A stretch of 64,000 nt of DNA from JAADHX01 sp964569385 (GTDB lineage: Bacteria; Actinomycetota; Acidimicrobiia; Acidimicrobiales; Poriferisodalaceae). The stretch covers positions 1-64,000 of the forward strand of contig CAZMUM010000027.1 of assembly GCA_964569385.1 (NCBI GenBank), read 5' to 3'. The position numbers and the translations under genes were made by a program. The stretch's first letter is position 1. The number at the start of each line of letters is the position of its first letter. Shown piece by piece: positions 6,823 to 14,391 of this stretch. The notes below the pieces were generated by a model, which worked only from the letters and a program-made list of their open reading frames with translations, was not told where the DNA came from and did not search any database.

Positions 6823-9482
6823 CAGACCGACTCCGCCGACAGTTTGATGACCTCAGCCAGCTCCGCGGTGTCGAGTTCGGTCAGCCATTTCTCGCCGGCT
6901 CCGACGACTCGCTCTGCGAGGGCACGCTTGCGGGTGATCAACGCGTCGACGTGTTCTTCTACCGTTCCCGCCGACACCATCTTGTGAACGTGAACGGTGA
7001 GGGCCTGACCGATCCGGTGGGCCCGGTCGGTCGCCTGATCCTCAACGGCAGGGTTCCACCATCGGTCGTAGTGGATGACGTGGTTGGCGGCGGTGAGGTT
7101 CAGGCCGGTGCCGCCCGCCTTCAACGACAGCAGCATGATGGGCGGGCCACCGGGGTCGGTGAACTCGTCGACCATGTCGTCTCGGGCACGGCGCTGCACT
7201 CCGCCATGCAACCACAGCACCTCGACACCGAACCGTCGAGACAGGTGCTGGCCGAGTCGTTCACCCCAGGCGGTGTACTGGGTGAACACGAGTGCCTTGT
7301 CGCGTGCGGACAGCATCTCCTCCATCAGTTCTTCGACTCGTTCGAGCTTTCCGGACCTGCCTGCCAGCACTGACCCATCATTGAGGTAGTGGGCTGGATG
7401 GTTGCAGATCTGTTTGAGCCTGGTGATACCCGCCAGCACGAGGCCCTGGCGCTGGATTCCCTCAGCGGCTTCGGCATTGGCCAGCAACTCGTCGACCACC
7501 GACTTGTACAGGGTCGCCTGCTCTCTGGTCAGCGGGCATCGTGCGATGGTTTCGATCTTCGGCGGAAGGTCGTCGATGATTGTTCGGTCGCTCTTCAGCC
7601 GGCGTAAGACAAACGGGGTCGTGATCTTTGCCAATTTCGCGGCCGATTGCGGGTCGTTGTCAACCTCGATCGGCCGGGCGAACCGACGACGGAAATCGGC
7701 CATCGAGCCAAGCAGACCGGGGTTCAGGAATTGCATGATCGACCAGAGGTCCCCCAGATGGTTCTCGACCGGGGTACCCGTGAGTGCAACCCGCCGAGGC
7801 GCTGACAACGACCTGATCGATCTGGCCGCTTTGGTTCCCGGATTCTTGATCTGTTGAGCTTCGTCGAGCACGATGCGACCCCATGAGATCGAATTGAGCA
7901 TTTCGTGATCGCGGTGCACCAACGAGTACGTGGTCAACACGACGTCGTGGTCGGCGACAATGGTCTGGAAGTCCTCGATGTTCCGGCACCGATCGGCTCC
8001 GTGGTGGACCACTACAGCGATACCTGGGGCGAAGCGTCCGATCTCGCGCTGCCAGTTCCCAGTCACCGACACGGGCGCCACAACCAGCGTGGGTCCCGCA
8101 ACGTCGTCGTGAAGGAGCGCACCGATGAGTTGAGCCGTCTTCCCGAGTCCCATGTCGTCGGCGAGACACGCGCCAAGGCCAAGCCGCCCGAGGAATGCCA
8201 ACCAGCCAACTCCTCGTTGCTGGTATGGCCTCAGCTCGCCGTGGAATCCGACCGGCGACTCGACCGGCTCGGCCGATCCCGACATGGTCTCGTCGAGCAG
8301 ATCACCGATCCAACCGTCGACCTCGACACTATCGATCCCGACCCCAACGGTGGTGAGGTCCTGGAGTCCGAGATCGTCCAACCCGAGTGCAGCGCGCACC
8401 ACATCGGAGGCCGAGGCCTTCCCGGTCGAGCCGATCCGCGCCAAGATGGCCGTCAGCTGATCGGGGTCGACTTCTACCCATTCGCCCCTCATTTGAATGA
8501 GACGGCGTTTCGCGTCGGCAGCCCGCTGCAACGACTCGATCTCGGCGGTGGTTAGTGGCTCACCTCCCAACGAGGCTTGAAGTTCGAAGCTGACGAGCGA
8601 GCCGAGCCCGAACCCACTGTCGGCTTCGCCGCTGTTGCTGGGGGCGTTCGACGAGCCTTTCACCTTGACGCCGACCTTGCGTCCTGTACCCCACCATGAC
8701 GGCAACAGCATGCCGATGCCGAGTTCGTCCAACAGCGCATGCCGACCCGAAACAAACTCGACCAGTTGATCCGAACTCAGTCCAATTGGCTCTGGGGTCC
8801 TACCAGAGACGAGGGGTCGAAGCTCCGGCGCGACCCTGACGGCCAATCCGATTGCCTCCAACGCGTCTTCGAGCGCGCTCGGACCGAAGAGGCCGGTGCT
8901 GTCGAACAGTTCAGCGAAGGGAATCATCAGCGAGACGTCGACAGGGTCGCGGACCAGCGGCTCGATGCCCCAGACAGCATCCTGTTCGGGTGCTCCGTTG
9001 GTTTTCTCTTCCGGGGCGTCGTGGTCCGTCACCCCTTCAAGATTCGGTTCGATGACCCGGAGACACAGTTGAACCGTCGCCAGCTCAGCAGATGCACTCT
9101 GGATCCAGCGTTCGACGTCGGCGACAAGTCCGGCAACTCGGTCAGCCGGCAGCGACGGTGACAGGTAGGGATCGACCGAGTAGAGCGATCTCAGCCATGC
9201 TTCTGGTACGGAACGTCGTCCGGGTCGACGGGCCAGCAACTCAATTCCGTCATCAACGAGAAGTGACCGAGCTAGACGGTCGGTGTGCTCGTGCAGCTCG
9301 GAGGCGAGATGGCGTTGAGCCTCGACCGAACCGTCATCGAGCAACGACAGCAGCACTCGCCGATCATCTGACCCAGGAAGCGGCCACCACCATGATCGCA
9401 CGTTGCCCTCGCCGTCGTAGGCCAAACCAGGCACCACACGCCCTCCCACGACGAGCTCAAGTGCAAGATCGGCCACATTCAC
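6822..9482 (-). CDS. SNF2-family DEAD/DEAH helicase
   Basis: An 886-residue protein. The N-terminal 350 residues form the bacterial SNF2-associated region. Walker A is DDMGLGKTAQ near residue 445, Walker B is DEAQ near residue 535 (followed by QIKN), and motif III is LTGTPVENHLGDLWS. The C-terminal helicase half has SLKAGGTGLNLTAANHVIHYDRWWNPAVE and DRAHRIGQ. This is a complete DNA-dependent ATPase/translocase of the HepA/RapA-SNF2 class. It is the first gene of a SNF2-SWIM pair, with a GHKL ATPase next on the same strand. A divergent toxin-antitoxin promoter lies upstream. Confidence 0.95.
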   Translation of the reverse strand: MNVADLALELVVGGRVVPGLAYDGEGNVRSWWWPLPGSDDRRVLLSLLDDGSVEAQRHLASELHEHTDRLARSLLVDDGIELLARRPGRRSVPEAWLRSLYSVDPYLSPSLPADRVAGLVADVERWIQSASAELATVQLCLRVIEPNLEGVTDHDAPEEKTNGAPEQDAVWGIEPLVRDPVDVSLMIPFAELFDSTGLFGPSALEDALEAIGLAVRVAPELRPLVSGRTPEPIGLSSDQLVEFVSGRHALLDELGIGMLLPSWWGTGRKVGVKVKGSSNAPSNSGEADSGFGLGSLVSFELQASLGGEPLTTAEIESLQRAADAKRRLIQMRGEWVEVDPDQLTAILARIGSTGKASASDVVRAALGLDDLGLQDLTTVGVGIDSVEVDGWIGDLLDETMSGSAEPVESPVGFHGELRPYQQRGVGWLAFLGRLGLGACLADDMGLGKTAQLIGALLHDDVAGPTLVVAPVSVTGNWQREIGRFAPGIAVVVHHGADRCRNIEDFQTIVADHDVVLTTYSLVHRDHEMLNSISWGRIVLDEAQQIKNPGTKAARSIRSLSAPRRVALTGTPVENHLGDLWSIMQFLNPGLLGSMADFRRRFARPIEVDNDPQSAAKLAKITTPFVLRRLKSDRTIIDDLPPKIETIARCPLTREQATLYKSVVDELLANAEAAEGIQRQGLVLAGITRLKQICNHPAHYLNDGSVLAGRSGKLERVEELMEEMLSARDKALVFTQYTAWGERLGQHLSRRFGVEVLWLHGGVQRRARDDMVDEFTDPGGPPIMLLSLKAGGTGLNLTAANHVIHYDRWWNPAVEDQATDRAHRIGQALTVHVHKMVSAGTVEEHVDALITRKRALAERVVGAGEKWLTELDTAELAEVIKLSAESV

Positions 9483-9564
9483 GACGCGAATAGTATGCGG
9501 CCAGCCTCCTGATGTGGTTCAGGTCGCTGAACGCATTCGGGTGGCAATCGACGCTGCGCCGAGT

Positions 9565-9585
9565 CATCACTGATCAAAAGTGATG
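9565..9585. promoter_or_regulatory. 7-bp inverted repeat upstream of Fic module
   Basis: Arms CATCACT (9565-9571) and AGTGATG (9579-9585) are a perfect inverted repeat with a 7-nt spacer. They lie just upstream of the -35 box of the antitoxin gene. The core GTGATG resembles the CATGATG arm of the second repeat, so both may bind the same regulator. Confidence 0.4.
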
Positions 9586-9598
9586 TCGTATCGGGGGA

Positions 9599-9636
9599 TT
9601 GATATCATGATGTCTAGGATGTATAATGACATCATG
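9599..9636 (+). promoter_or_regulatory. promoter and operator of the fic antitoxin operon
   Basis: TTGATA (9599-9604), a 17-nt spacer and TATAAT (9622-9627) form a near-consensus sigma-70 promoter. The ATG at 9634 lies 6 nt after the -10 box, where transcription should begin, so the mRNA is predicted to be leaderless. A perfect 9-bp inverted repeat, CATGATGTC (9606-9614) and GACATCATG (9628-9636), encloses the -10 box and the start codon. That is the expected position for autorepression by the antitoxin. Confidence 0.75.
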
Positions 9637-9981
9637 ACAACGAGCGCATTCCCCCTTCGATTCAAGGATGCGAAGCTCCGAGAGCTAGTTCGCGAGGTTG
9701 CCCGCCAGGCGAACATGAGTCAGAACGAGCTGCTCGAGACAGCAGCGAAGAACGAGGTCATCGCCAGAGGCGCTCTTCTTGCCGACGATCTCGAGATTTC
9801 GGCAAGCCGCCTTCGCAGCGCCACTGCCGAGGCGCGTGGCGACCTTGTCAAAGCCAGCATGGTCGACTTTGTCGAGGGCGAGACTCTTGACGAGCCCCTT
9901 CGGCCGCGCCGAATAAGCCGCTCGGAGGCCCAGCGTGGCGAGGTCAGGGCATCAGCGATCGCCGCATTCGGTCAGGCTTAG
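9634..9981 (+). CDS. antitoxin of Fic toxin (ribbon-helix-helix type)
   Basis: A 115-residue protein beginning MTTSAFPLRFKDAKLREL. The pattern of a short strand and two helices (LVREVARQANMSQNELLETAA) fits a ribbon-helix-helix DNA-binding antitoxin. Longer upstream starts are possible, but ATG 9634 fits the promoter best. It precedes a Fic gene by 17 nt. No clear (S/T)xxxE(G/N) inhibitory motif of class I Fic antitoxins is visible, so it may neutralise the toxin in a different way. Autoregulation is inferred from the palindrome over its start. Confidence 0.75.
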   Translation: MTTSAFPLRFKDAKLRELVREVARQANMSQNELLETAAKNEVIARGALLADDLEISASRLRSATAEARGDLVKASMVDFVEGETLDEPLRPRRISRSEAQRGEVRASAIAAFGQA

Positions 9982-9998
9982 CGTTTGCCAGCTCTAAC

Positions 9999-10679
9999 AT
10001 GACCAGGCCGAACTGGAGCGATGACGATCCCGGCGACCGCGAAACCATCGTCATCAATGTTGCGGAGGCACTTGGCCATGCTTCGGATGCGGCGCGAACC
10101 AAATCGACGCTCACCTCTGGGGTACTGCGGAAGTGGCACCGCGAAATCTACGAGGGCTGTTCGGTTCCCTCGCCGTCTTATGTGGGCAACTTCCGTGGCG
10201 ATAAGGCCCATCCTGACCTGGTTGGCTACGAGGTCGGAATCGGCACTCAGCTTGACGACGGGTATCCAGAAGGGGTCGGGGTCTGGTCAGACGATGTTGC
10301 GGCCGCCGTCGAGACGTTCTTCGAACGCCTCGGGCGGGCGTTCGATGTGCTCGATACTGTGATCTCGGCCGGTGCATCTCCGACTACCGCCGACGAGGTC
10401 AGCGACGTTGTCGAGTTGTGCGCTGTCGCCCACGGCGAATGGGTCCGGATTCATCCATTTGCCAACGGCAACGGACGCACAGCGCGGCTCTTGGCCGCTC
10501 ACATTGCACTTCGATACGGCCTCCCGGTATTTGTGACGTTGAAACCCCGACCCGACGACGTTGCCTATGCGAGAGCGTCAAAGGCTTCTATGGGTCGCCC
10601 GCCCGACTTTGTTGGAGATCACCGCGAAGCCACCGCAGTTTTCGCGCATCTGCTCGCTCTACGACTGATGGAAACCTGA
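9999..10679 (+). CDS. Fic-domain toxin (probable AMP transferase)
   Basis: A 226-residue Fic protein with the signature HPFANGNGRTAR at residues 152-163. H152 is the predicted catalytic base and the GNGR part binds the nucleotide phosphates. The usual Asp/Glu at the fifth position is Asn (N156), which would alter magnesium binding. The N-terminus (VLRKWHREIYEG, residues 42-53) and the VGNFRG stretch form the typical Fic helices and target-docking flap region. It is the second gene of a two-gene module with a small RHH-like antitoxin, the layout of Fic/Doc toxin-antitoxin systems. Transfer of AMP is the commonest activity; phosphate transfer as in Doc is an alternative. Confidence 0.85.
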   Translation: MTRPNWSDDDPGDRETIVINVAEALGHASDAARTKSTLTSGVLRKWHREIYEGCSVPSPSYVGNFRGDKAHPDLVGYEVGIGTQLDDGYPEGVGVWSDDVAAAVETFFERLGRAFDVLDTVISAGASPTTADEVSDVVELCAVAHGEWVRIHPFANGNGRTARLLAAHIALRYGLPVFVTLKPRPDDVAYARASKASMGRPPDFVGDHREATAVFAHLLALRLMET

Positions 10680-10702
10680 CCGTCAGCGATGAAGGCTTCG
10701 GC

Positions 10703-11360
10703 TCAGAAATCGGCATTGCCATCGAAATGAACGGCGTCGCGGGCCGACGATGTGTGGGGTTGCGCGTCGTTCGAAAACCACTCGGTTGCGTTCTGGTCAT
10801 CTAGACCGTGAACCACCCAGAACCCGGCGTCGTCCGTTGTGATGCCAGAATTATTGGTTGGTCGAGTGCTGGCAGGTCGACGACTGCGGAGGAGTTACCG
10901 GAGTAGATGGCAATTGGGGCAATGGTACGAGTTGAATATCCGGCCATCACCGCCGAGTAGAAGGTATCCGGCAGGACCGGGGCCGAGACCGACAATTGGC
11001 CTCGCCGTGACCACGCCCAGACCGGGCAAACTACCGAAGAAGTCGGCGTCGCCAAACGTAAAGATGCCGCCATCGGTGCCCAGCAGGTAGTAGCCGAGCC
11101 CGGTGGGTGTCGGCACCGCGGCGATTACTTCGCCTGCCAGTTGCAGGTGGCCTACGTCTCCGAAGAATCCTGTGTCTCCGAATGGGAACATATTGCCGCG
11201 AGAGGTGAACAGCCAGTATCCCGCAACGCCTGTCGAGGCCAGAGCGACAACGTGCTCGCCCGCCACTAACGTCGGTTAATCGCCATAGTGCGGTGTCGTG
11301 ACCCGGCGTGCTTCGACGGTTCCGTCGGCCAGAGTGACCCACATGCCGGGACTCATCTGG
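10703..11360 (-). pseudogene. decayed GYW/DGG repeat protein
   Basis: On the minus strand, about 11360-11290 encodes MWVTLADGTVEARRVTT and then hits a stop. The frame from 11266 carries two or three units of the actinobacterial repeat GYWLF.S.G..FPFGDTGFFG and GLGYYLLGTDGGIFTFGD. It then shifts near 10920 to a frame with AVVDLPALDQPI and again near 10845 to ITTDDAGFWVVHGLDDQ, ending at 10703. Three frame changes and a stop inside one recognisable protein mean the gene is dead. Such repeats are thought to form a surface or secreted beta-propeller. Confidence 0.7.
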
Positions 11361-11461
11361 GGTTAAGTCAACATCGACATACTCGGTGTGGGCAGCACCT
11401 GGGCAGCACCTGGGCGGTCCGGGGTCAAGGGCGCTCCCACCCGCGGCGTCGTTCCTAGATC

Positions 11462-12106
11462 ATGTTCGCTATGTCTCCGTTGGCATCGCGAATCCGAACC
11501 ATTCGACCACTGTCGCGGCAGTTCGTTCAGCGCGAAGCTGACTCGGCGCCTAATGATCGTTCGATTGTTTCGCAGGTTCTCGGGCACCTGTTGAGTGCCT
11601 CAACCGGCCGGTCCATTACTGACTCCATGCAAGAGAAGTTGTACACGCCACTCGGCATGGAATGCCGAGGCGACTGGCTTCTCGATTGCGATGGGGTCGA
11701 GACGGTATTTGGCGGTCTGAACCTAACTGCTCGCGACTACGCCAAACTCGGGGAGCTCTTTGGCCTCGATGGGTCTTGGCACGGGCGCCAGATTGTGCCG
11801 CGAGATTGGGTTCGGGCATCCGTCACCTCGAACGAAGAGCACCTGGAACGTGGGAAGGTGCTCGTTGGCGGTCACGTGTTCCCGCTCAGCTATGGGTACC
11901 AGTGGCGGATCCCAGACGGTGACGTTGGTGAGTTCTCCGCCATCGGTGTCTACAACCAGTTCATCTTCGTCGACCCATCACGCCAAACAACCGTCGTGAG
12001 GTTGTCGGCGAACCGGCGCTACGGCCTCTCAACCGATGAAGCCGACAATCGCAACCGCGAGTCAGTCGAGCTCATCCGCGCTGTGATCGCGAACACTGAC
12101 CGCTGA
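11462..12106 (+). pseudogene. truncated serine hydrolase (beta-lactamase family) fragment
   Basis: From about 11570 the frame encodes the C-terminal half of a class C beta-lactamase-like hydrolase: VLGHLLSASTGRSI, KLYTPLGME, FGGLNLTARDYAKLGELF, QIVPRDWV and then a C-terminal YGYQW region. The N-terminal half with the catalytic SxxK and YxN is absent. The first 36 codons of the open frame (11462-11569) look unrelated. The fragment stays open to a normal stop, but without the nucleophile it cannot be an active enzyme of this family. Confidence 0.65.
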
Positions 12107-12488
12107 CACCGCCACGAGCGGCTAGTCAATGACCTTTACGCGGTCTTGATCGCTCTGGATCTTGGCGAGATCGACGATCGCGACGCTGCCATGGCCTACG
12201 TTGCCTGAGCGCTCGCGCTTTGGCCGCAGATTCATTGCTGTGTCGCGATGTCGAGAAACTGGTCGGCCAACGTCGCGTACCCTGTGGTTCGACGAGGGAA
12301 TCGATTCAAAAAGACGGGTCGGTTCGCCTTAGGGCAGCTGGCGTCTCGGTGTGTTGGGCCGTTCCGGCAAACCCGATGAGTGGTGTTGTGTTCACTCGTA
12401 GCGAATTTGGATGCATCAGCTGCGAAATTGGGGTTCCTCTAACTATTTCTAGTCTTTAGGTGGAACTAGAACGTTTGTTTGATAGTGT
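12107..12488. other. intergenic region before HNH gene
   Basis: No credible gene is seen in these 382 bp. The last 25 bp hold a possible SOS-type operator and a GATAGT -10-like hexamer close to the HNH start; the rest shows nothing. Confidence 0.5.
12469..12480 (+). promoter_or_regulatory. possible LexA (SOS) box
   Basis: GAACGTTTGTTT differs at one position from the actinobacterial SOS core GAACN4GTTC. It is 15-26 nt upstream of the HNH endonuclease start. DUF222/13E12 family genes are among the DNA-damage-responsive genes of mycobacteria, which makes the position meaningful, but one imperfect site is weak proof. Confidence 0.35.
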
Positions 12489-12494
12489 GTGTCT

Positions 12495-14117
12495 ATGCGA
12501 ACGGTGAGTGTGCGGTTTCACACATCTGATGAACTCATAACAATGGCCCTTCCGTCTGTTGAGGGCCTGTTGTACGAGGTTCAGTCGATGCGTTCACGGC
12601 TTGATGGCCAAGAGGCAACGTTGCATTCGGCCATCGGAGTTTTGCAGGGTGCAAACGGCCCGCGTCCGCCGAGACCGCGACCTCATCCCGCAGGCGACAA
12701 CGACACTGATGCGGGTTCTGGGCCCGATGATTCAGACAACACTGGTTCGGGTTCGGGTCCGGGCGATGGCAACGATCCCGGCTCCAACAGCAACTCGGGT
12801 GGTGGGCCTTCTGGTCGGGCTGAGCGTGAGCGTTTGGCTCGTGCGCAACGGTTGGAAGCTCATCCCGATGTGGCTGCGGCGTTGAATGCTGGTCGGATTA
12901 GTACTGAGCAGGCTGACGCCATCATGAAGGCCGGCCTCCCAGCAGACGTTAAACGCCAACTGTTAGCCGATGCCCAGTCTGAAACGACTGATGAGACGTT
13001 GGCCGCCATCAAAACGGCGATTGTGGCTGCCGATGGAGGTGATGCTGAACGAAAGTTTCGTAGGCAGCGGAACCGTCGCAAAGGGCTGTGTGGTGTTGAT
13101 GAACATGGCATGACCTGGATCAACATCAACTTCGACCCAATCCTCGGTGCTGTTTTCAAAGAAATGTTCGACCGGGAAGTCAGGCGACAGTTCCAGATCG
13201 ACAAACTCGAACCGGACCCGCTGAAGCTTCGATCCCCACGCAAAATCGGTGCCGACGCCTGCGCCGTCCTATTCGGACTAAGCCCAGAAGACCTCACCAT
13301 CCAAGACATCACCGAAGCCGACTTCAGCCGCCAAAACCACACCACCACCGACAATGCCAACTCTGCAGGTGTCAGTTCTGACGGACCTACTGCGGCGGGT
13401 TCTTCTGTGGTGGAGTCCGACAGTCGTAGCGGCCCAGGTTCCGGCCGGTCGGGTGGGCATCGGGTGAACCTCACCATGGACCTCTCGATGTTCGGTGATC
13501 CTGAGGCTTCGGCCTACACCCAAGATGGCCAACCAGTACCAGCATCAATATTGAACAAGATCCTATGTAGCGCCGAAATTCTGCTCTGGATCACCGACAC
13601 CACCAGCCAAAATCCCGGCCGATATCAGCTAGAAACTGTCGAGCTGTACGCCACCGAAATCCAGAAACAATGCCTAACCGTCCGCGACGGGTGCTGCGTG
13701 TGGAAAGGCTGCAACATGCGCGCCACACGCTGCGACGCCCACCACCTCACCTTCACACGCGAAGGCGGTCAAACCAACATCGACAACCTCGCACTGTTAT
13801 GCCCGACCCACCACACCTGGCTCCACCAGATGGGCGCCCACCTCAGACCAGGCCACCAACCGCACCAATGGGTGTTAGAACAAGATCTCACAGGCAACCT
13901 GATCGACAAATGGACCAACCCACCCCCACAACCCAAACCGACATCAGGATCGAACCGAAGACCCAGAACAGATCACGACCCGACGCGGGTTAACGGCCAA
14001 TCCGGCGACCGACCCAAGCCGACCGGCGTCATCAAGGCGCAGGGCGATCGAACTGATCCAAACGAACCTTTCGAACCCGACCAATTCGAACCAATCGACC
14101 TACCACCCCGCTGGTAA
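12495..14117 (+). CDS. DUF222/13E12-type HNH endonuclease
   Basis: A protein of about 540 residues. The N-terminal DUF222 part (LEAHPDVAAALNAGRISTEQ) is preceded by a low-complexity Gly/Ser/Asp/Asn/Pro linker at residues about 60-100. The middle contains RKGLCGVDEHGMTWI. The C-terminal HNH domain reads RDGCCVWKGC, CDAHHLTFTREGG, NIDNLALLCPTHH: the HH, N and H residues are the catalytic/metal set, and paired cysteines form the zinc knuckle. Start ATG 12495 is used; GTG 12489 is equally possible. The family is often present in several copies in actinobacterial genomes. A tail fragment of another copy follows at 14264. Confidence 0.9.
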   Translation: MRTVSVRFHTSDELITMALPSVEGLLYEVQSMRSRLDGQEATLHSAIGVLQGANGPRPPRPRPHPAGDNDTDAGSGPDDSDNTGSGSGPGDGNDPGSNSNSGGGPSGRAERERLARAQRLEAHPDVAAALNAGRISTEQADAIMKAGLPADVKRQLLADAQSETTDETLAAIKTAIVAADGGDAERKFRRQRNRRKGLCGVDEHGMTWININFDPILGAVFKEMFDREVRRQFQIDKLEPDPLKLRSPRKIGADACAVLFGLSPEDLTIQDITEADFSRQNHTTTDNANSAGVSSDGPTAAGSSVVESDSRSGPGSGRSGGHRVNLTMDLSMFGDPEASAYTQDGQPVPASILNKILCSAEILLWITDTTSQNPGRYQLETVELYATEIQKQCLTVRDGCCVWKGCNMRATRCDAHHLTFTREGGQTNIDNLALLCPTHHTWLHQMGAHLRPGHQPHQWVLEQDLTGNLIDKWTNPPPQPKPTSGSNRRPRTDHDPTRVNGQSGDRPKPTGVIKAQGDRTDPNEPFEPDQFEPIDLPPRW

Positions 14118-14391
14118 ACCACGGTCCCACGGTCCGGGGTCCGGGGTCCGGGCCAGTCAGAAGCCGACCGTTCCTGAGTCGGTTCAACTGGGCGGCGAGC
14201 TGTTCAGCTCGAAAGGTACCGGCGAACTGGTCGGTCGGGTCAGCCAGACCACTCGGACTAATCGAACTTGAATTCTTCGAACCGGTCGACCTCCGGCCCC
14301 GTTGGTAGAGGCCCGTGGCGTTTACGCCGTCCCAGGCCCAAAGTTGAGCGCCGATTGATTGGGCGGAACCGCGATGGCAACGTAGGGCTGG
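14118..14391. other. spacer with GGTCCGG repeats and duplicate gene tail
   Basis: Starts with short tandem repeats (CACGGTC and GGTCCGGG units at about 14120-14152). It then contains a vestigial C-terminus of a second HNH gene at 14264-14308. No complete gene is seen. Confidence 0.55.
14264..14308 (+). pseudogene. C-terminal remnant of a second HNH gene copy
   Basis: This frame reads ELEFFEPVDLRPRW and then a stop, matching the last residues of the intact HNH gene just upstream (DQFEPIDLPPRW and stop). The nucleotides also align (TTCGAACC..TCGACCT..), so it is a duplicate tail rather than chance. Confidence 0.6.

Noticed and set aside
12220..12459. 79-codon gene before the HNH endonuclease
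   Set aside because: No ribosome site, poor composition and no recognisable motif.
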